Source: Parabacteroides sp. PM6-13
GTDB taxonomy: Bacteria; Bacteroidota; Bacteroidia; Bacteroidales; Tannerellaceae
Length of the DNA stretch: 64,000 nucleotides
Assembly (NCBI RefSeq): GCF_029892605.1
Contig: NZ_JARXWF010000016.1
Location: forward strand, 22,099 to 86,098
Direction: 5' to 3'
In this document: positions 16,188-24,917 of the stretch, piece after piece
Numbering within the stretch: the first letter of the stretch is position 1
How the letters are laid out: each line of letters opens with the position of its first letter
Translations under genes and position numbers: made by a program
The notes under the pieces: generated by a model
The model's input: the letters and a program-made list of their open reading frames with translations, nothing else
Databases searched by the model: none
Told to the model about the DNA's origin: nothing

Positions 16188-19067
16188 ATGAAGAAAACAT
16201 ATTTTACTCTTATGATGTTGACCAGTACGCTGTTATTAAACGCGCAAACACCCGAATCTTTGCAAGTAAAAGAATACACCTTACAGAATGGGCTTACCGT
16301 TTGGTTGAATGAAGACCATAGCCAGCCCAAGGTGTTTGGTGCCGTATTGGTAAAAGCAGGGGCAAAAGACTCTCCTGATACAGGGATTCCGCACTATTTC
16401 GAACATATCATGTTCAAAGGAACGGAAAAGATCGGCACATTGAATTATGCCGAAGAGAAGCTCTTATTGGATTCCATCGAAGTAAAATATGAAACGTTAG
16501 CCCGGACGACAGATCCGGCGGAGAGAGCGCAGATACAGCAGGAGATTAATGCCTTAAGCGTAAAAGCCGCTGAGTATGTGGTGCCGAATGAGTTCGACCG
16601 GTTGATCACGCGTTATGGCGGATCCGGATTGAATGCCGGCACTTCGTATGACTATACGGTCTACTTCAATACCTTTTCTCCGCAATACTTTGCTCAATGG
16701 GCAGAGATCAATAGCGAACGGTTGCTGTCGCCGGTTTTCCGTCTTTTCCAGAGTGAACTGGAAACGGTTTATGAAGAGAAGAATATGTATAGCGATATGA
16801 TGGGCAGCCAGGCGATCGAGCGGTTGACGGAACGTTATTTCCGCCCGCATCCCTATGCCTATCCAATATTGGGAAATACCGAAAACCTGAAGAATCCAAG
16901 CCTGAAGGAGATGCGGAAGTTCTTCGAAACCTATTATGTAGCGTCTAATATGGGACTCATTCTCTCCGGCGATTTCGATGCGGAAGAGGTGATGCCGATC
17001 CTTGAGAAAACCTTTTCACGTATTCGCCCGGGCAATATCCCCCAAAAGGAGCCGGTTGAATTGCCCGATTTCAACGGAAAGGAATCGGTCGAGATAAAAT
17101 TTCCCGTTCCGGTCGTAAAAGCGGTGGGACTGGGATTTCGTGGCGTTCCGGCGAATCATAGCGATCAGGTGGCGCTGAATATAGCCGTAGGCCTGTTGAA
17201 CAACTCCAATGGCACAGGTTTTCTGGACAAACTCATGGTCGACGGCCAGGTTTTATCAACCATGGCGTTGAATGAAAGCATGAATGAAGCAGGGATACTG
17301 GGTGTCATTGTTATCCCGAAACTACTTTTCCAAAGCAATAAAAAAGCGGAGAAGCTGGTGTGGGAGGCTATCGATAAGATTAAAAACGGCGACTTTAGTG
17401 AGGAAACATTCCAAAGCCTCAAATTGGAACAGAAGCGAGAGTATATTTCCAGCCTGGAAGATATCAATTCGCGCGCACAGATGATGATGCGCATCTATTC
17501 ACAGGGCAAGAGCTGGCACGACTATATGGAAAGCCTGACGGCCATCGACCAACTGACACGGGAAGATATCAGTGCGATTGCTCGTAAGTATTTCTCCGAA
17601 AACCATCTGCATGTCACGAAGAAGACAGGGAAATACCCGAAAGAGTATCTGCCGAAGCCTAAGTTTGCACCGGTTACTCCGCCGCACAGGGACTCTTCTT
17701 CCGTGTATGCCCGGGAATTGGAGAAGCTTCCGGTGAAAGAGATACAACCGCGCTTTATTGATTTTGAGAACGATGTAGAGCAAATCAAACTGCAGGAGCA
17801 GGCAACCCTGTTTGCCACTGCCAATCCGGTTAATAACATCTTCACCTTGAACCTTTCGTATGGTGTAGGTACGCTCGAACGTCCGGTATTGCCCTATCTG
17901 GCGAGTTACCTGAATTACATCGGAACAGAACAGAAAACATTCAATGAGTTTCGCGAACGCTTGCAGGTATTGGGTAGTACCCTCTCGTATGAAGCAACCG
18001 ACCATGACTTTATCGTGAAGGTAACAGGCTTCGACGATCATTTTAAAGAGACCGTAACCATGGTTTCCGAATTCCTTACGTCACCTAAAGCGGATGAAAA
18101 GAAAATCAAGCAGGTGATCGATGAAGCGAAAATAATGGAGAAGGGCTTTGTGAAATCGAATGAGAACCTGGCCAAAGCCTTGCTTGAGAAGGTGAAATAC
18201 GGGGAGCACTCACGCTATCTGAAGAAGTTGCCTCTTTCCGAAGTGAAGAAACTGAAAGGAGCGGATTTGTTGAAAGAGTTTGCCTCCGTACAGCAAGTAG
18301 CTTGTCATTTCCATTACACCGGTACACTTGCGGCAACCGAGGTGGCCGATGTATTGAAAGCAACCATGCCCCTTACCATGCAAACCGCGAGCCAATCGCC
18401 CATATACCGCGAGTCGTTGGCATACGATAAACCAACAGTCTTCTTCCTGAATATGCCGGATCTCTCGCAATCCATTATCTATGGATATACCAAAGGGGAT
18501 CAGATAACCGATATGCACTTGCGCCACGCATCCAGACTTTTTGCCGGTTATTTCGGTGGCGATATGTCTTCTATCATGTTTCAGGAGATCCGCGAGTTTC
18601 GTTCGTTTGCCTATCGTGTATCGGCCTCTTATGTTGTTCCTCCGTTTAAACAGGCCGGACAGCCTGGTGAGTTCCTTACCTTGTTATCTACACAGGGCGA
18701 TAAGACCCTGGATGCCCTGACTGTATTGGATGAATTGATCAAAAATATGCCGGAGAGACCGGAGCGATTGGATGCCTTCAAGCAGACATTGAACAACTAT
18801 ATCAGCAACGATTATCCCTCTTTCCGACGCATATCCTCCAAACTGGCCTCTTACCTGCGTGAAGGATACAAAGAGGATCCGAACAAAGCCTACCTGGCCG
18901 ATATTCAGCAGATGCAAATGGATGATATCATCCGTTTCTATGAATTGAATGTAAAGGATAACCCAATGGTTTATATGATTGTGGGGAACTCCAAGCATAT
19001 TGATATGAAGCGCTTGGCACAGTTTGGTACCATTGTAGAACTGAAGAAGAAAGATATCTATCGCTGA
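16188..19067 (+). CDS. M16 family zinc peptidase, secreted
   Basis: 959 residues with a signal peptide (MKKTYFTLMMLTSTLLLNAQ). The inverted zinc motif HxxEH is H69-YF-E72-H73 in GIPHYFEHIMFKGTEK, with the further Glu ligand expected in SELETVYEEKN. The first half is the active M16 domain pair; the second half (from about residue 520) repeats the fold without a zinc motif, as in two-half pitrilysin-type enzymes. The start is the ATG at 16188; the frame is open upstream, but that part overlaps panB out of phase. It probably degrades peptides in the periplasm. Its stop overlaps the next ATG by one base (ATGA). Confidence 0.92.
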   Translation: MKKTYFTLMMLTSTLLLNAQTPESLQVKEYTLQNGLTVWLNEDHSQPKVFGAVLVKAGAKDSPDTGIPHYFEHIMFKGTEKIGTLNYAEEKLLLDSIEVKYETLARTTDPAERAQIQQEINALSVKAAEYVVPNEFDRLITRYGGSGLNAGTSYDYTVYFNTFSPQYFAQWAEINSERLLSPVFRLFQSELETVYEEKNMYSDMMGSQAIERLTERYFRPHPYAYPILGNTENLKNPSLKEMRKFFETYYVASNMGLILSGDFDAEEVMPILEKTFSRIRPGNIPQKEPVELPDFNGKESVEIKFPVPVVKAVGLGFRGVPANHSDQVALNIAVGLLNNSNGTGFLDKLMVDGQVLSTMALNESMNEAGILGVIVIPKLLFQSNKKAEKLVWEAIDKIKNGDFSEETFQSLKLEQKREYISSLEDINSRAQMMMRIYSQGKSWHDYMESLTAIDQLTREDISAIARKYFSENHLHVTKKTGKYPKEYLPKPKFAPVTPPHRDSSSVYARELEKLPVKEIQPRFIDFENDVEQIKLQEQATLFATANPVNNIFTLNLSYGVGTLERPVLPYLASYLNYIGTEQKTFNEFRERLQVLGSTLSYEATDHDFIVKVTGFDDHFKETVTMVSEFLTSPKADEKKIKQVIDEAKIMEKGFVKSNENLAKALLEKVKYGEHSRYLKKLPLSEVKKLKGADLLKEFASVQQVACHFHYTGTLAATEVADVLKATMPLTMQTASQSPIYRESLAYDKPTVFFLNMPDLSQSIIYGYTKGDQITDMHLRHASRLFAGYFGGDMSSIMFQEIREFRSFAYRVSASYVVPPFKQAGQPGEFLTLLSTQGDKTLDALTVLDELIKNMPERPERLDAFKQTLNNYISNDYPSFRRISSKLASYLREGYKEDPNKAYLADIQQMQMDDIIRFYELNVKDNPMVYMIVGNSKHIDMKRLAQFGTIVELKKKDIYR

Positions 19068-19519
19068 TGTATAGCCGCGACGAACTGAAGCAGTTGAAAG
19101 TAGAGTTCTGGGAGGGTTTTGCCGCCTATTGTGAGGTGCAGCCCTATCTGCGTGGGCGAAAGAAGATGTGGCGACTCTACGATACAAAGGTGAAAGGGGT
19201 GGAGATGAAGTTTGATGCCAACCGCCGGGGTGCCTATGTTATTCTTGAAGTGAATCACGCTACGGAAGACAGCCGGCTTGAGATGTTTGAAAAGCTGACC
19301 TGGTATAAAGAGGCATTGGAGAAGGGCATGGAAGAATTGATCTGGGATATCTGTTTTGTGCGCGAATCAGGTGAACAGGTTGCCCGGATTTATACCGCTC
19401 ACGAAGGAATAGACATACATCGGCGTACGCATTGGGGAGATTTCTATCGCTTTATGGCAACGCAGATGTATCAATTAGAGAAAAACTTTCTGGCAATAGC
19501 CGACTATCTCAGAGACTGA
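19067..19519 (+). CDS. DUF4268 domain protein
   Basis: 150 residues, covering just a DUF4268 domain. Recognisable features are the aromatic/basic FWEGFAAYCEVQPYLRGRKKMW start and the IDIHRRTHWGDFYRFMATQMYQLEKNF C-terminal block. In other bacteria DUF4268 appears alone or at the end of nuclease-like proteins; its biochemical role is not known to me. It is cytosolic, with no signal. The start overlaps the M16 stop codon by one base, indicating coupling. The position after panB and a peptidase gives no functional clue. Confidence 0.75.
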   Translation: MYSRDELKQLKVEFWEGFAAYCEVQPYLRGRKKMWRLYDTKVKGVEMKFDANRRGAYVILEVNHATEDSRLEMFEKLTWYKEALEKGMEELIWDICFVRESGEQVARIYTAHEGIDIHRRTHWGDFYRFMATQMYQLEKNFLAIADYLRD

Positions 19520-19579
19520 AAAGAGAGAGTCCCGGCTTCCCGGAAAGACAACATAGTTTAATTCGTAAATCTAATCGGT

Positions 19580-22108
19580 ATGATAAAGACAAAGAGCTTT
19601 TTAGGCCTGTTATTGATGTGTGTATTGATCTCTTGCCAACCATCTGAAAAAGAGGATAAATACGGTCATTTATTAAACCAAGGCGTTAGCGCAGAACTGG
19701 CAGAGTTTAGAAAAGAGAACTACCGGGAAATAGCCTATTCCCTACACTTTGATATTCCCGATTCACTCGAACAACAACTCCAGGGCAATGCAAATATTTC
19801 GCTTACTGTAGCCAACAACCAACCGCTTATTCTTGATTTCTTTACAAAAGAAGAGTGGATAAAAGAAGTTGTTTTGAATGGCGAGTCGATTGATTACCGG
19901 TTAAAAAACGGACATATATTTATCTATCCGCCGGAAGGCCGGGAAGTGTCCAAGCATACGTTATGTGTCCGCTTTGCCGTCAACAGCCACTCCCTAAACC
20001 GTGAGAATGAGTTTCTGTACACCTTACTTGTCCCCAATAAAGCCCACACGCTGTTCCCCTGCTTCGATCAACCGGATCTAAAAGCAAATTATACCCTTTC
20101 CCTGCATCTGCCCAACGGATGGGAAGCCGTTAGCAACAGCCCGGTAGAGTCTGAAAAAGACGGAGTGATCCGTTTCCGGGAGACAGAACCGCTTAGCACC
20201 TATCTCTTTGCCTTTGTTGCCGGAAAGTTCGATACCGAAAAGCAGGAACGCAACGGTCGTGAAATAACCCTTTACCATCGGGAAACCGATCCCAAGAAGG
20301 TCGCCCAATGTCCTGACATTGCTAAAGAGGTCTTTGATGCTCTGGAGTGGATGGAAGAATACACTACGATCCCTTACCCATTTGCCAAATATGACCTGAT
20401 TATTCTTCCCGGCTTTCAATTTTCAGGTATGGAACACACTGGGGCTACTTTATACGCAGATCGCCGTATGTTCCTAAACGAGCAACCTACATTAAACGAA
20501 CGGCTTAGCCGGAGTTCCCTGATCGCTCATGAGACGGCACATATGTGGTTTGGCGATTATGTCACCATGAAATGGTTTGATGACGTATGGACCAAAGAGG
20601 TCTTTGCCAATTACTTTGCGGCACGCATGGTTGAGCCATTGTATCCGACTGTCAACCACGACCTGAACTTCCTACGCAGCTATTACCCGGCCGCCTATTC
20701 GGAAGACCGAACCGCCGGTACCACCTCTATCAAGCAGGAGCTCGATAACCTAACAAACGCAAGCCTTATCTACGGACAGATCATCTACAACAAATCGCCG
20801 ATAGTCATGGAAAAGCTGCTCGGCAGGCTGGGGGAGGAGTCTTTCCGTAAAGGCATTCAGGAGTATCTTCATACCTATGCCTATGACAACGCTACCTGGG
20901 AGGAATTGGTAGCTATTTTTGATAAATACACGGAGGAAGACCTGGAAGAATGGAGTCATGTGTGGATACATGAAAAAGGTATGCCGGAGATCGAGGCACA
21001 TATCGAAAACAAACAGTTGGTTGTTACTCAATCCGATCCCCTGAATCGGGGACTCATCTGGCCACAGGAAATAAGCTATACCCTGGTGGATGGGAACAGC
21101 CGGAAAACCATCCCCATTGTCTTTCAAATAGATTCACCCTCCATACGCATCGATCTTCCAGAGGCAAACAACCCCATTATCCTGCCTAATAGCGACGGAA
21201 AGGGATATGGCTATTTCCCACTCAGCGAAGCCGATGCCCGTCATGTCATGGTGGAGTTAAAGAGAAGCCGGGATGATGTCTTCAGTGGTTCTCTGTTGAT
21301 CATCCTGTATGAAAATGTGATCCGAAAAAACATAGATCCTCAATGGTATGTGCAAGAGATATTGAGTTATATCTCCCAAAAGAACAACCCTTTACTAAAT
21401 GCCATGGCACTAAGTAATATGGCTCGTTGTGTACAGCTATTCTCCATCGATACCCCTCCGGTCGAAAAGGCTTTGTGGCAGATGGTACATACGCATCCCG
21501 ACCGCTCATTCCGCCTGCAGGCATTCCGTACCTATGCCTCCCTGGCCGATAGCAACGCGGCCATCGACCGCCTCTATACGGTATGGAAAAACAAAGAGCA
21601 ACCGGGTGCTTGCCTGTTAAGCGAGAATGATTATACCGACCTTTCTTATAAGATGATGATGTATAAGCCCGACCTCTTGTCGGATATTTATCAGGAACAA
21701 ACTAATCGGATTACTAATCCTGACCGCCGGGAACAATATGCCTTTGTTTCGTCGTTTATAAAGCCCAATGATAATGATCGCCTCGCTCATTCTGTTGTAT
21801 TGTCGTTGACCGTAGGGAAATATAGTGAACCTTGGATCATCAGTGCGTTGAACTATCTCCATCATCCTAAATTTCAAAGAAAAGAGGGAGTTGCTGTGGC
21901 TGACTTTGTGGGTATGGGATTAGTGAAATTAGACGATATACAAAGAGAAGGCGATATTTTCCTGCCCACCAATTGGGCACGTGCGATATTATCCAATTAT
22001 ACTTCGGAAGAGGCTCGCCAAGGCGTTGAACAAGTCTTGAGCGAAAAAGAGTTCCATCCCCTGTTAAAGAACAAAATCCTGCAACAGGCAGATCATTTGT
22101 ATAGATAA
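19580..22108 (+). CDS. M1 family aminopeptidase, lipoprotein
   Basis: 842 residues. The N-terminus MIKTKSFLGLLLMCVLISCQ ends in a lipobox (LISC), so it is a lipid-anchored envelope protein. The exopeptidase motif appears as GMEHTG (GxMEN-like, with His in place of Asn). The zinc site is HETAH at 317-321 with the third ligand E340 in WTKEVFANYF. A long C-terminal alpha-helical part follows, as in ERAP/PepN-like enzymes. Predicted to remove N-terminal residues from peptides outside the inner membrane. It begins 60 bp after the DUF4268 gene and may be in the same operon; with the M16 enzyme upstream it makes a peptide-degrading neighbourhood. Confidence 0.92.
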   Translation: MIKTKSFLGLLLMCVLISCQPSEKEDKYGHLLNQGVSAELAEFRKENYREIAYSLHFDIPDSLEQQLQGNANISLTVANNQPLILDFFTKEEWIKEVVLNGESIDYRLKNGHIFIYPPEGREVSKHTLCVRFAVNSHSLNRENEFLYTLLVPNKAHTLFPCFDQPDLKANYTLSLHLPNGWEAVSNSPVESEKDGVIRFRETEPLSTYLFAFVAGKFDTEKQERNGREITLYHRETDPKKVAQCPDIAKEVFDALEWMEEYTTIPYPFAKYDLIILPGFQFSGMEHTGATLYADRRMFLNEQPTLNERLSRSSLIAHETAHMWFGDYVTMKWFDDVWTKEVFANYFAARMVEPLYPTVNHDLNFLRSYYPAAYSEDRTAGTTSIKQELDNLTNASLIYGQIIYNKSPIVMEKLLGRLGEESFRKGIQEYLHTYAYDNATWEELVAIFDKYTEEDLEEWSHVWIHEKGMPEIEAHIENKQLVVTQSDPLNRGLIWPQEISYTLVDGNSRKTIPIVFQIDSPSIRIDLPEANNPIILPNSDGKGYGYFPLSEADARHVMVELKRSRDDVFSGSLLIILYENVIRKNIDPQWYVQEILSYISQKNNPLLNAMALSNMARCVQLFSIDTPPVEKALWQMVHTHPDRSFRLQAFRTYASLADSNAAIDRLYTVWKNKEQPGACLLSENDYTDLSYKMMMYKPDLLSDIYQEQTNRITNPDRREQYAFVSSFIKPNDNDRLAHSVVLSLTVGKYSEPWIISALNYLHHPKFQRKEGVAVADFVGMGLVKLDDIQREGDIFLPTNWARAILSNYTSEEARQGVEQVLSEKEFHPLLKNKILQQADHLYR

Positions 22109-22112
22109 AAAA

Positions 22113-22140
22113 GGGGAAAGGAGAAAGGAGAAAGGAGAAA
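22113..22140. repeat. Heptamer repeat, four units
   Basis: ggggaaa followed by three ggagaaa, directly after the M1 peptidase gene. Same 7-bp period as the array at 11611-11736 but unrelated sequence. Confidence 0.85.
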
Positions 22141-22187
22141 GGGGCGTCTTCAGATATAGTAAGATGTGAAGGTGTACGGTCGCAGAT

Positions 22188-22382
22188 GCCGCATAGCGGC
22201 AGTCTGTAAACAGCCCCGTGCGGAAGCGCGGGGAAAAGGATAAATAAAAAAAGCGCCGCGTAGCGGTGCTATGTAACAGTCGTCAAAACAGACACATAGC
22301 ACCGCTACGCGGCGCTGTTGATTGTGCGATTCATTACCCCGCGCTTCCGCACGGGGCTGTATACAGATCGCCGCTATGCGGC
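22188..22382. repeat. Nested long inverted repeat (BIME/MITE-like)
   Basis: Outer arms 22188-22233 and 22337-22382 (46 nt each) pair with only a few mismatches. Inside, 22252-22274 and 22294-22316 are a perfect 23-bp inverted repeat around a 19-nt loop. The arms contain their own small palindromes: GCCGCATAGCGGC, CCCCGTGCGGAAGCGCGGGG and GCGCCGCGTAGCGGTGC. The GC-rich arms stand out from neighbouring spacers. It fills the gap between convergent genes. No transposase ORF. Confidence 0.9.
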
Positions 22383-22430
22383 GTTTGGGCACCCTTAAAA
22401 ATCATCCAATCTTGGAAAATTAAAAGGTGT

Positions 22431-23618
22431 TTATTGTACGGAAACAGTCAATGGGTTATTCACCTTTTCGGTGAATTCACGCATATAGGTAAACCAGGCT
22501 TCGGGTGATTCAAAGCCATAATTGCTCCATCCACCACCAAAATAGTAGGTATAGGCACTGCCCGGCTTGTAATCGCTGATAGCTAAAACGTGTCCATGGG
22601 CAAGAGTCGCCTCTTTCAGCGGTTGCGTGCGGGGCACAACAGCACCTACATAGATTTGTCCGTTTACCGGGTCGATAGGATCTGCATAGGCTATATATCC
22701 TTTTTCGGCATTGGCTTCGTACACTTCACTCGGTGCATGCACGACAATACCAGAGGCCAATGGGGTAGTTTCTGTCAGGTTGTCGAAACGAATGACCGCT
22801 TTGTTGAGCTGCGAACCCGCGTCGAGCGAAATGATGCGGTTCTCAATCACATTTTCGTTTTCGCCTACCGTTAATGGGTTGTAGGTCAAAGAGACTGTGA
22901 AGCGCAAAGGACCATTATCCAATAGTTTATACTCTTTGTACGCATAGGGCATGATGAGTCCGTCGGCATTCATCAATGCTGAGGCACCGGCGCCTAAAGT
23001 CGGTCCTACCGAATAATAATCGAGTCCATCACCATGGTCCACATGATAAGAAACCGATTGGTAAAGTTCCTGCGCGGCTTTCGGGTCTGTCTTCCGCAAT
23101 TCGGCAATTTTAGTCAGTGTCTCCGGATTCAGCTCTTTCGCGTAGCGAGCTTCTACCACCGGGTGGGAAACCTTCTTCGTCCAGATGTCATAACCAAAAG
23201 CACGCTCGCCTGTTGCTTGAAGTGCCGGTCCGTAGGCACGAAAAGCCACCCGGTCGTTTTCCCAGGCGATGTCGTCTACGCGTTCCGGATAATGCTTACC
23301 GGTTGCCAGGGTTGCTACGGCTTGGGGTGTTCCCTCTTTAATGGTATAAACACTTTTGCCGTCAGCCTTTGCACAGGCCTGGAAGATCAATTTGTTGTCA
23401 TGGGTGATCTGGTAGGGTGTTTCAAGACCACTCTCGCTCACGATGATAAAGCCATTGGCATATTTCGTTTGAATCGTGGCTGTTTGGTCGGCAGGGATCT
23501 CTACCATCTCCTGGTGTCTCTCCAAAGCAAGGGGGTTAGAAACTGTGATCTGCAGATCTTTTTTCTCGTTACAAGCAATGAACATGGTCATTGCAAGGAG
23601 CAAAATCATTTTTTTCAT
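22431..23618 (-). CDS. DUF4861 family lipoprotein
   Basis: 395 residues starting at MKKMILLLAMTMFIAC, a lipoprotein signal with lipobox FIAC; an in-frame upstream start would place 24 unlikely residues before it and overlap the promoter. The rest matches the DUF4861 family pattern: ITVSNPLALERHQEMVEIP near the N-terminus, GYDIWTKKVSHPVVEARYAKEL, HVDHGDGLDYYSVGPTLGAG and a C-terminal AYTYYFGGGWSNYGFES. Family knowledge: DUF4861 proteins occur in Bacteroidetes, often near polysaccharide-use genes, but their chemistry is not settled. Here it is monocistronic behind a consensus promoter. Confidence 0.82.
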   Translation of the reverse strand: MKKMILLLAMTMFIACNEKKDLQITVSNPLALERHQEMVEIPADQTATIQTKYANGFIIVSESGLETPYQITHDNKLIFQACAKADGKSVYTIKEGTPQAVATLATGKHYPERVDDIAWENDRVAFRAYGPALQATGERAFGYDIWTKKVSHPVVEARYAKELNPETLTKIAELRKTDPKAAQELYQSVSYHVDHGDGLDYYSVGPTLGAGASALMNADGLIMPYAYKEYKLLDNGPLRFTVSLTYNPLTVGENENVIENRIISLDAGSQLNKAVIRFDNLTETTPLASGIVVHAPSEVYEANAEKGYIAYADPIDPVNGQIYVGAVVPRTQPLKEATLAHGHVLAISDYKPGSAYTYYFGGGWSNYGFESPEAWFTYMREFTEKVNNPLTVSVQ

Positions 23619-23654
23619 GTGTGAATGTTGTTTTAAAGGTAATATTCTTGGGGA

Positions 23655-23686
23655 CAAAGATAATGAAAGTCGAACGCAGCGCCAAA
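23655..23686 (-). promoter_or_regulatory. Consensus Bacteroides-type promoter for DUF4861 gene
   Basis: Minus strand carries TTTG, exactly 20 nt, then TATCTTTG: a full match to the TTTG-N19-21-TANNTTTG consensus. It lies 37 nt upstream of the chosen ATG and supports that start. Confidence 0.8.
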
Positions 23687-23741
23687 CCAAGAATTAACCG
23701 ATAAACTAAAAGAAAAGGGTGGGGGATATGAAAGAATTGTC

Positions 23742-23749
23742 TAATTTTG
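23742..23749 (+). promoter_or_regulatory. Candidate -7 box for the DUF6383 gene
   Basis: TAATTTTG matches TANNTTTG, 29 nt upstream of the first possible ATG. No -33 TTTG at the right spacing. Confidence 0.45.
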
Positions 23750-23778
23750 CTATTCAGACAAATCCTAATATAAGATAG

Positions 23779-24822
23779 ATGATTATGGACAAGAGATTAT
23801 TTTATGTGGTTATGGCCTGCTCTCTTCTGATGGGCTCTTCGGTGTATGCTCAATTTGATCCTTCCGCCACGCGGGCAGGGACCACCTCTGAGTGGGTGGT
23901 GGAGTTTTTCCGGGTAAACAATCCGAACTCGTTTCTGTATGAAGATGCCAATAGTAACTATTCAAAAGAGAAAGGCATGAATTACCTGGGCGTGGAAGGT
24001 AAAGGCGATGATAACAATAACGCCATGCTTATTAAATATACACGGGGAAAGATCATGCCGCAGTATCTGGTGATGTTGGGGAAATCAATCGAATATGAAA
24101 CAGAGATGTTATGCCCTCTCTGTCATGATCCGGCTTGTATCCATTCCAAAGAAGAGGTGAGTTATACCTCTGCCCGTTTCTTAGTCAGCCTGAAAGACTC
24201 GGTAGCTCATTACCAGGACAATAAAGCGATGTTGGAGAAGTTCGTTTGGAACGGTTATCCGCGCCTGGCTTTTGTCGAGGGCAAACTCTATGGCGATTCG
24301 GTACTGGTGATACAAAACTCCTCCTTGTCGGCGGAAGCCAACCGGATCAATGTGGTTGATGTCGACGAGCAGGGGGAGGGCAAACATACGCCTGTGTTGT
24401 TCTCTTTCCGATTGCTCACAAACGAAAATGAGGATGGTGAATTTATGATTGAGTCGTATGCCGATCGGTTGGGTGCTCATCAAGCGGAGTGGATCAAGAT
24501 ACAGAACGGGGTTCCTGTAGTTGTAGAAACCACCTTTGGCGCGAACCGGTTGAGCGAAGGCGAAGTGTTTGATTTGGCCTATTCACAACATGACCCTGTT
24601 GCCAATTTGGAGGTGCCTGAGGTGAATGTGAAAGTGATCTCCGGGTATGGCTCGGTGACCATCAAAGGAGCAGCCGGCAAACGGGCAACGTTGGTGAATA
24701 CGGCAGGACAGCTGATTATAAGCCGTCGCCTCTCGTCCGATGAAACCGTTATCACGGCACCGGCAGGTGTTGTGATTGTGTCGATCGACGATCAGATCTC
24801 TACGAAGGTATTAGTGAAATAA
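23779..24822 (+). CDS. Secreted DUF6383 domain protein
   Basis: 347 residues; start either at 23779 (MIM) or two codons later (MDKRLF). A signal peptide ends near VYAQ25. The last 80 or so residues (VKVISGYGSVTIKGAAGKRATLVNTAGQ to the final STKVLVK) look like the DUF6383 domain, a short C-terminal beta module I associate with Parabacteroides-type surface proteins and resembling a sorting domain. The middle has a cluster C112-PL-C115-H-DPA-C120-I-H122 that looks like a small metal-binding knuckle, unusual for a secreted protein. The function is unknown. It is monocistronic, ending at a strong bidirectional terminator. Confidence 0.75.
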   Translation: MIMDKRLFYVVMACSLLMGSSVYAQFDPSATRAGTTSEWVVEFFRVNNPNSFLYEDANSNYSKEKGMNYLGVEGKGDDNNNAMLIKYTRGKIMPQYLVMLGKSIEYETEMLCPLCHDPACIHSKEEVSYTSARFLVSLKDSVAHYQDNKAMLEKFVWNGYPRLAFVEGKLYGDSVLVIQNSSLSAEANRINVVDVDEQGEGKHTPVLFSFRLLTNENEDGEFMIESYADRLGAHQAEWIKIQNGVPVVVETTFGANRLSEGEVFDLAYSQHDPVANLEVPEVNVKVISGYGSVTIKGAAGKRATLVNTAGQLIISRRLSSDETVITAPAGVVIVSIDDQISTKVLVK

Positions 24823-24846
24823 GAACGCATAGACAGATCTTTATAT

Positions 24847-24892
24847 AAAAAAAGAATCTTCGGCTTAAGGATAAGTCGAAGATTCTTTTTTT
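24847..24892. terminator. Bidirectional terminator
   Basis: Near-perfect 21-bp stem (left 24847-24867, right 24872-24892; core agaatcttcg / cgaagattct) flanked by A and T runs. It serves the DUF6383 gene on the plus strand and the TonB receptor gene on the minus strand. Confidence 0.92.
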
Positions 24893-24917
24893 ATAGAGGC
24901 TATTAGCTGTTTGTTTT

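Noticed and set aside
22150..22508. Short open frames (about 80 codons) on both strands within the nested inverted repeat
   Set aside because: They result from the palindromic GC-rich repeat; no start context or domain.
23034..23624. 196-codon open frame on the plus strand
   Set aside because: Antisense to the DUF4861 lipoprotein, which has promoter, lipobox and family match.
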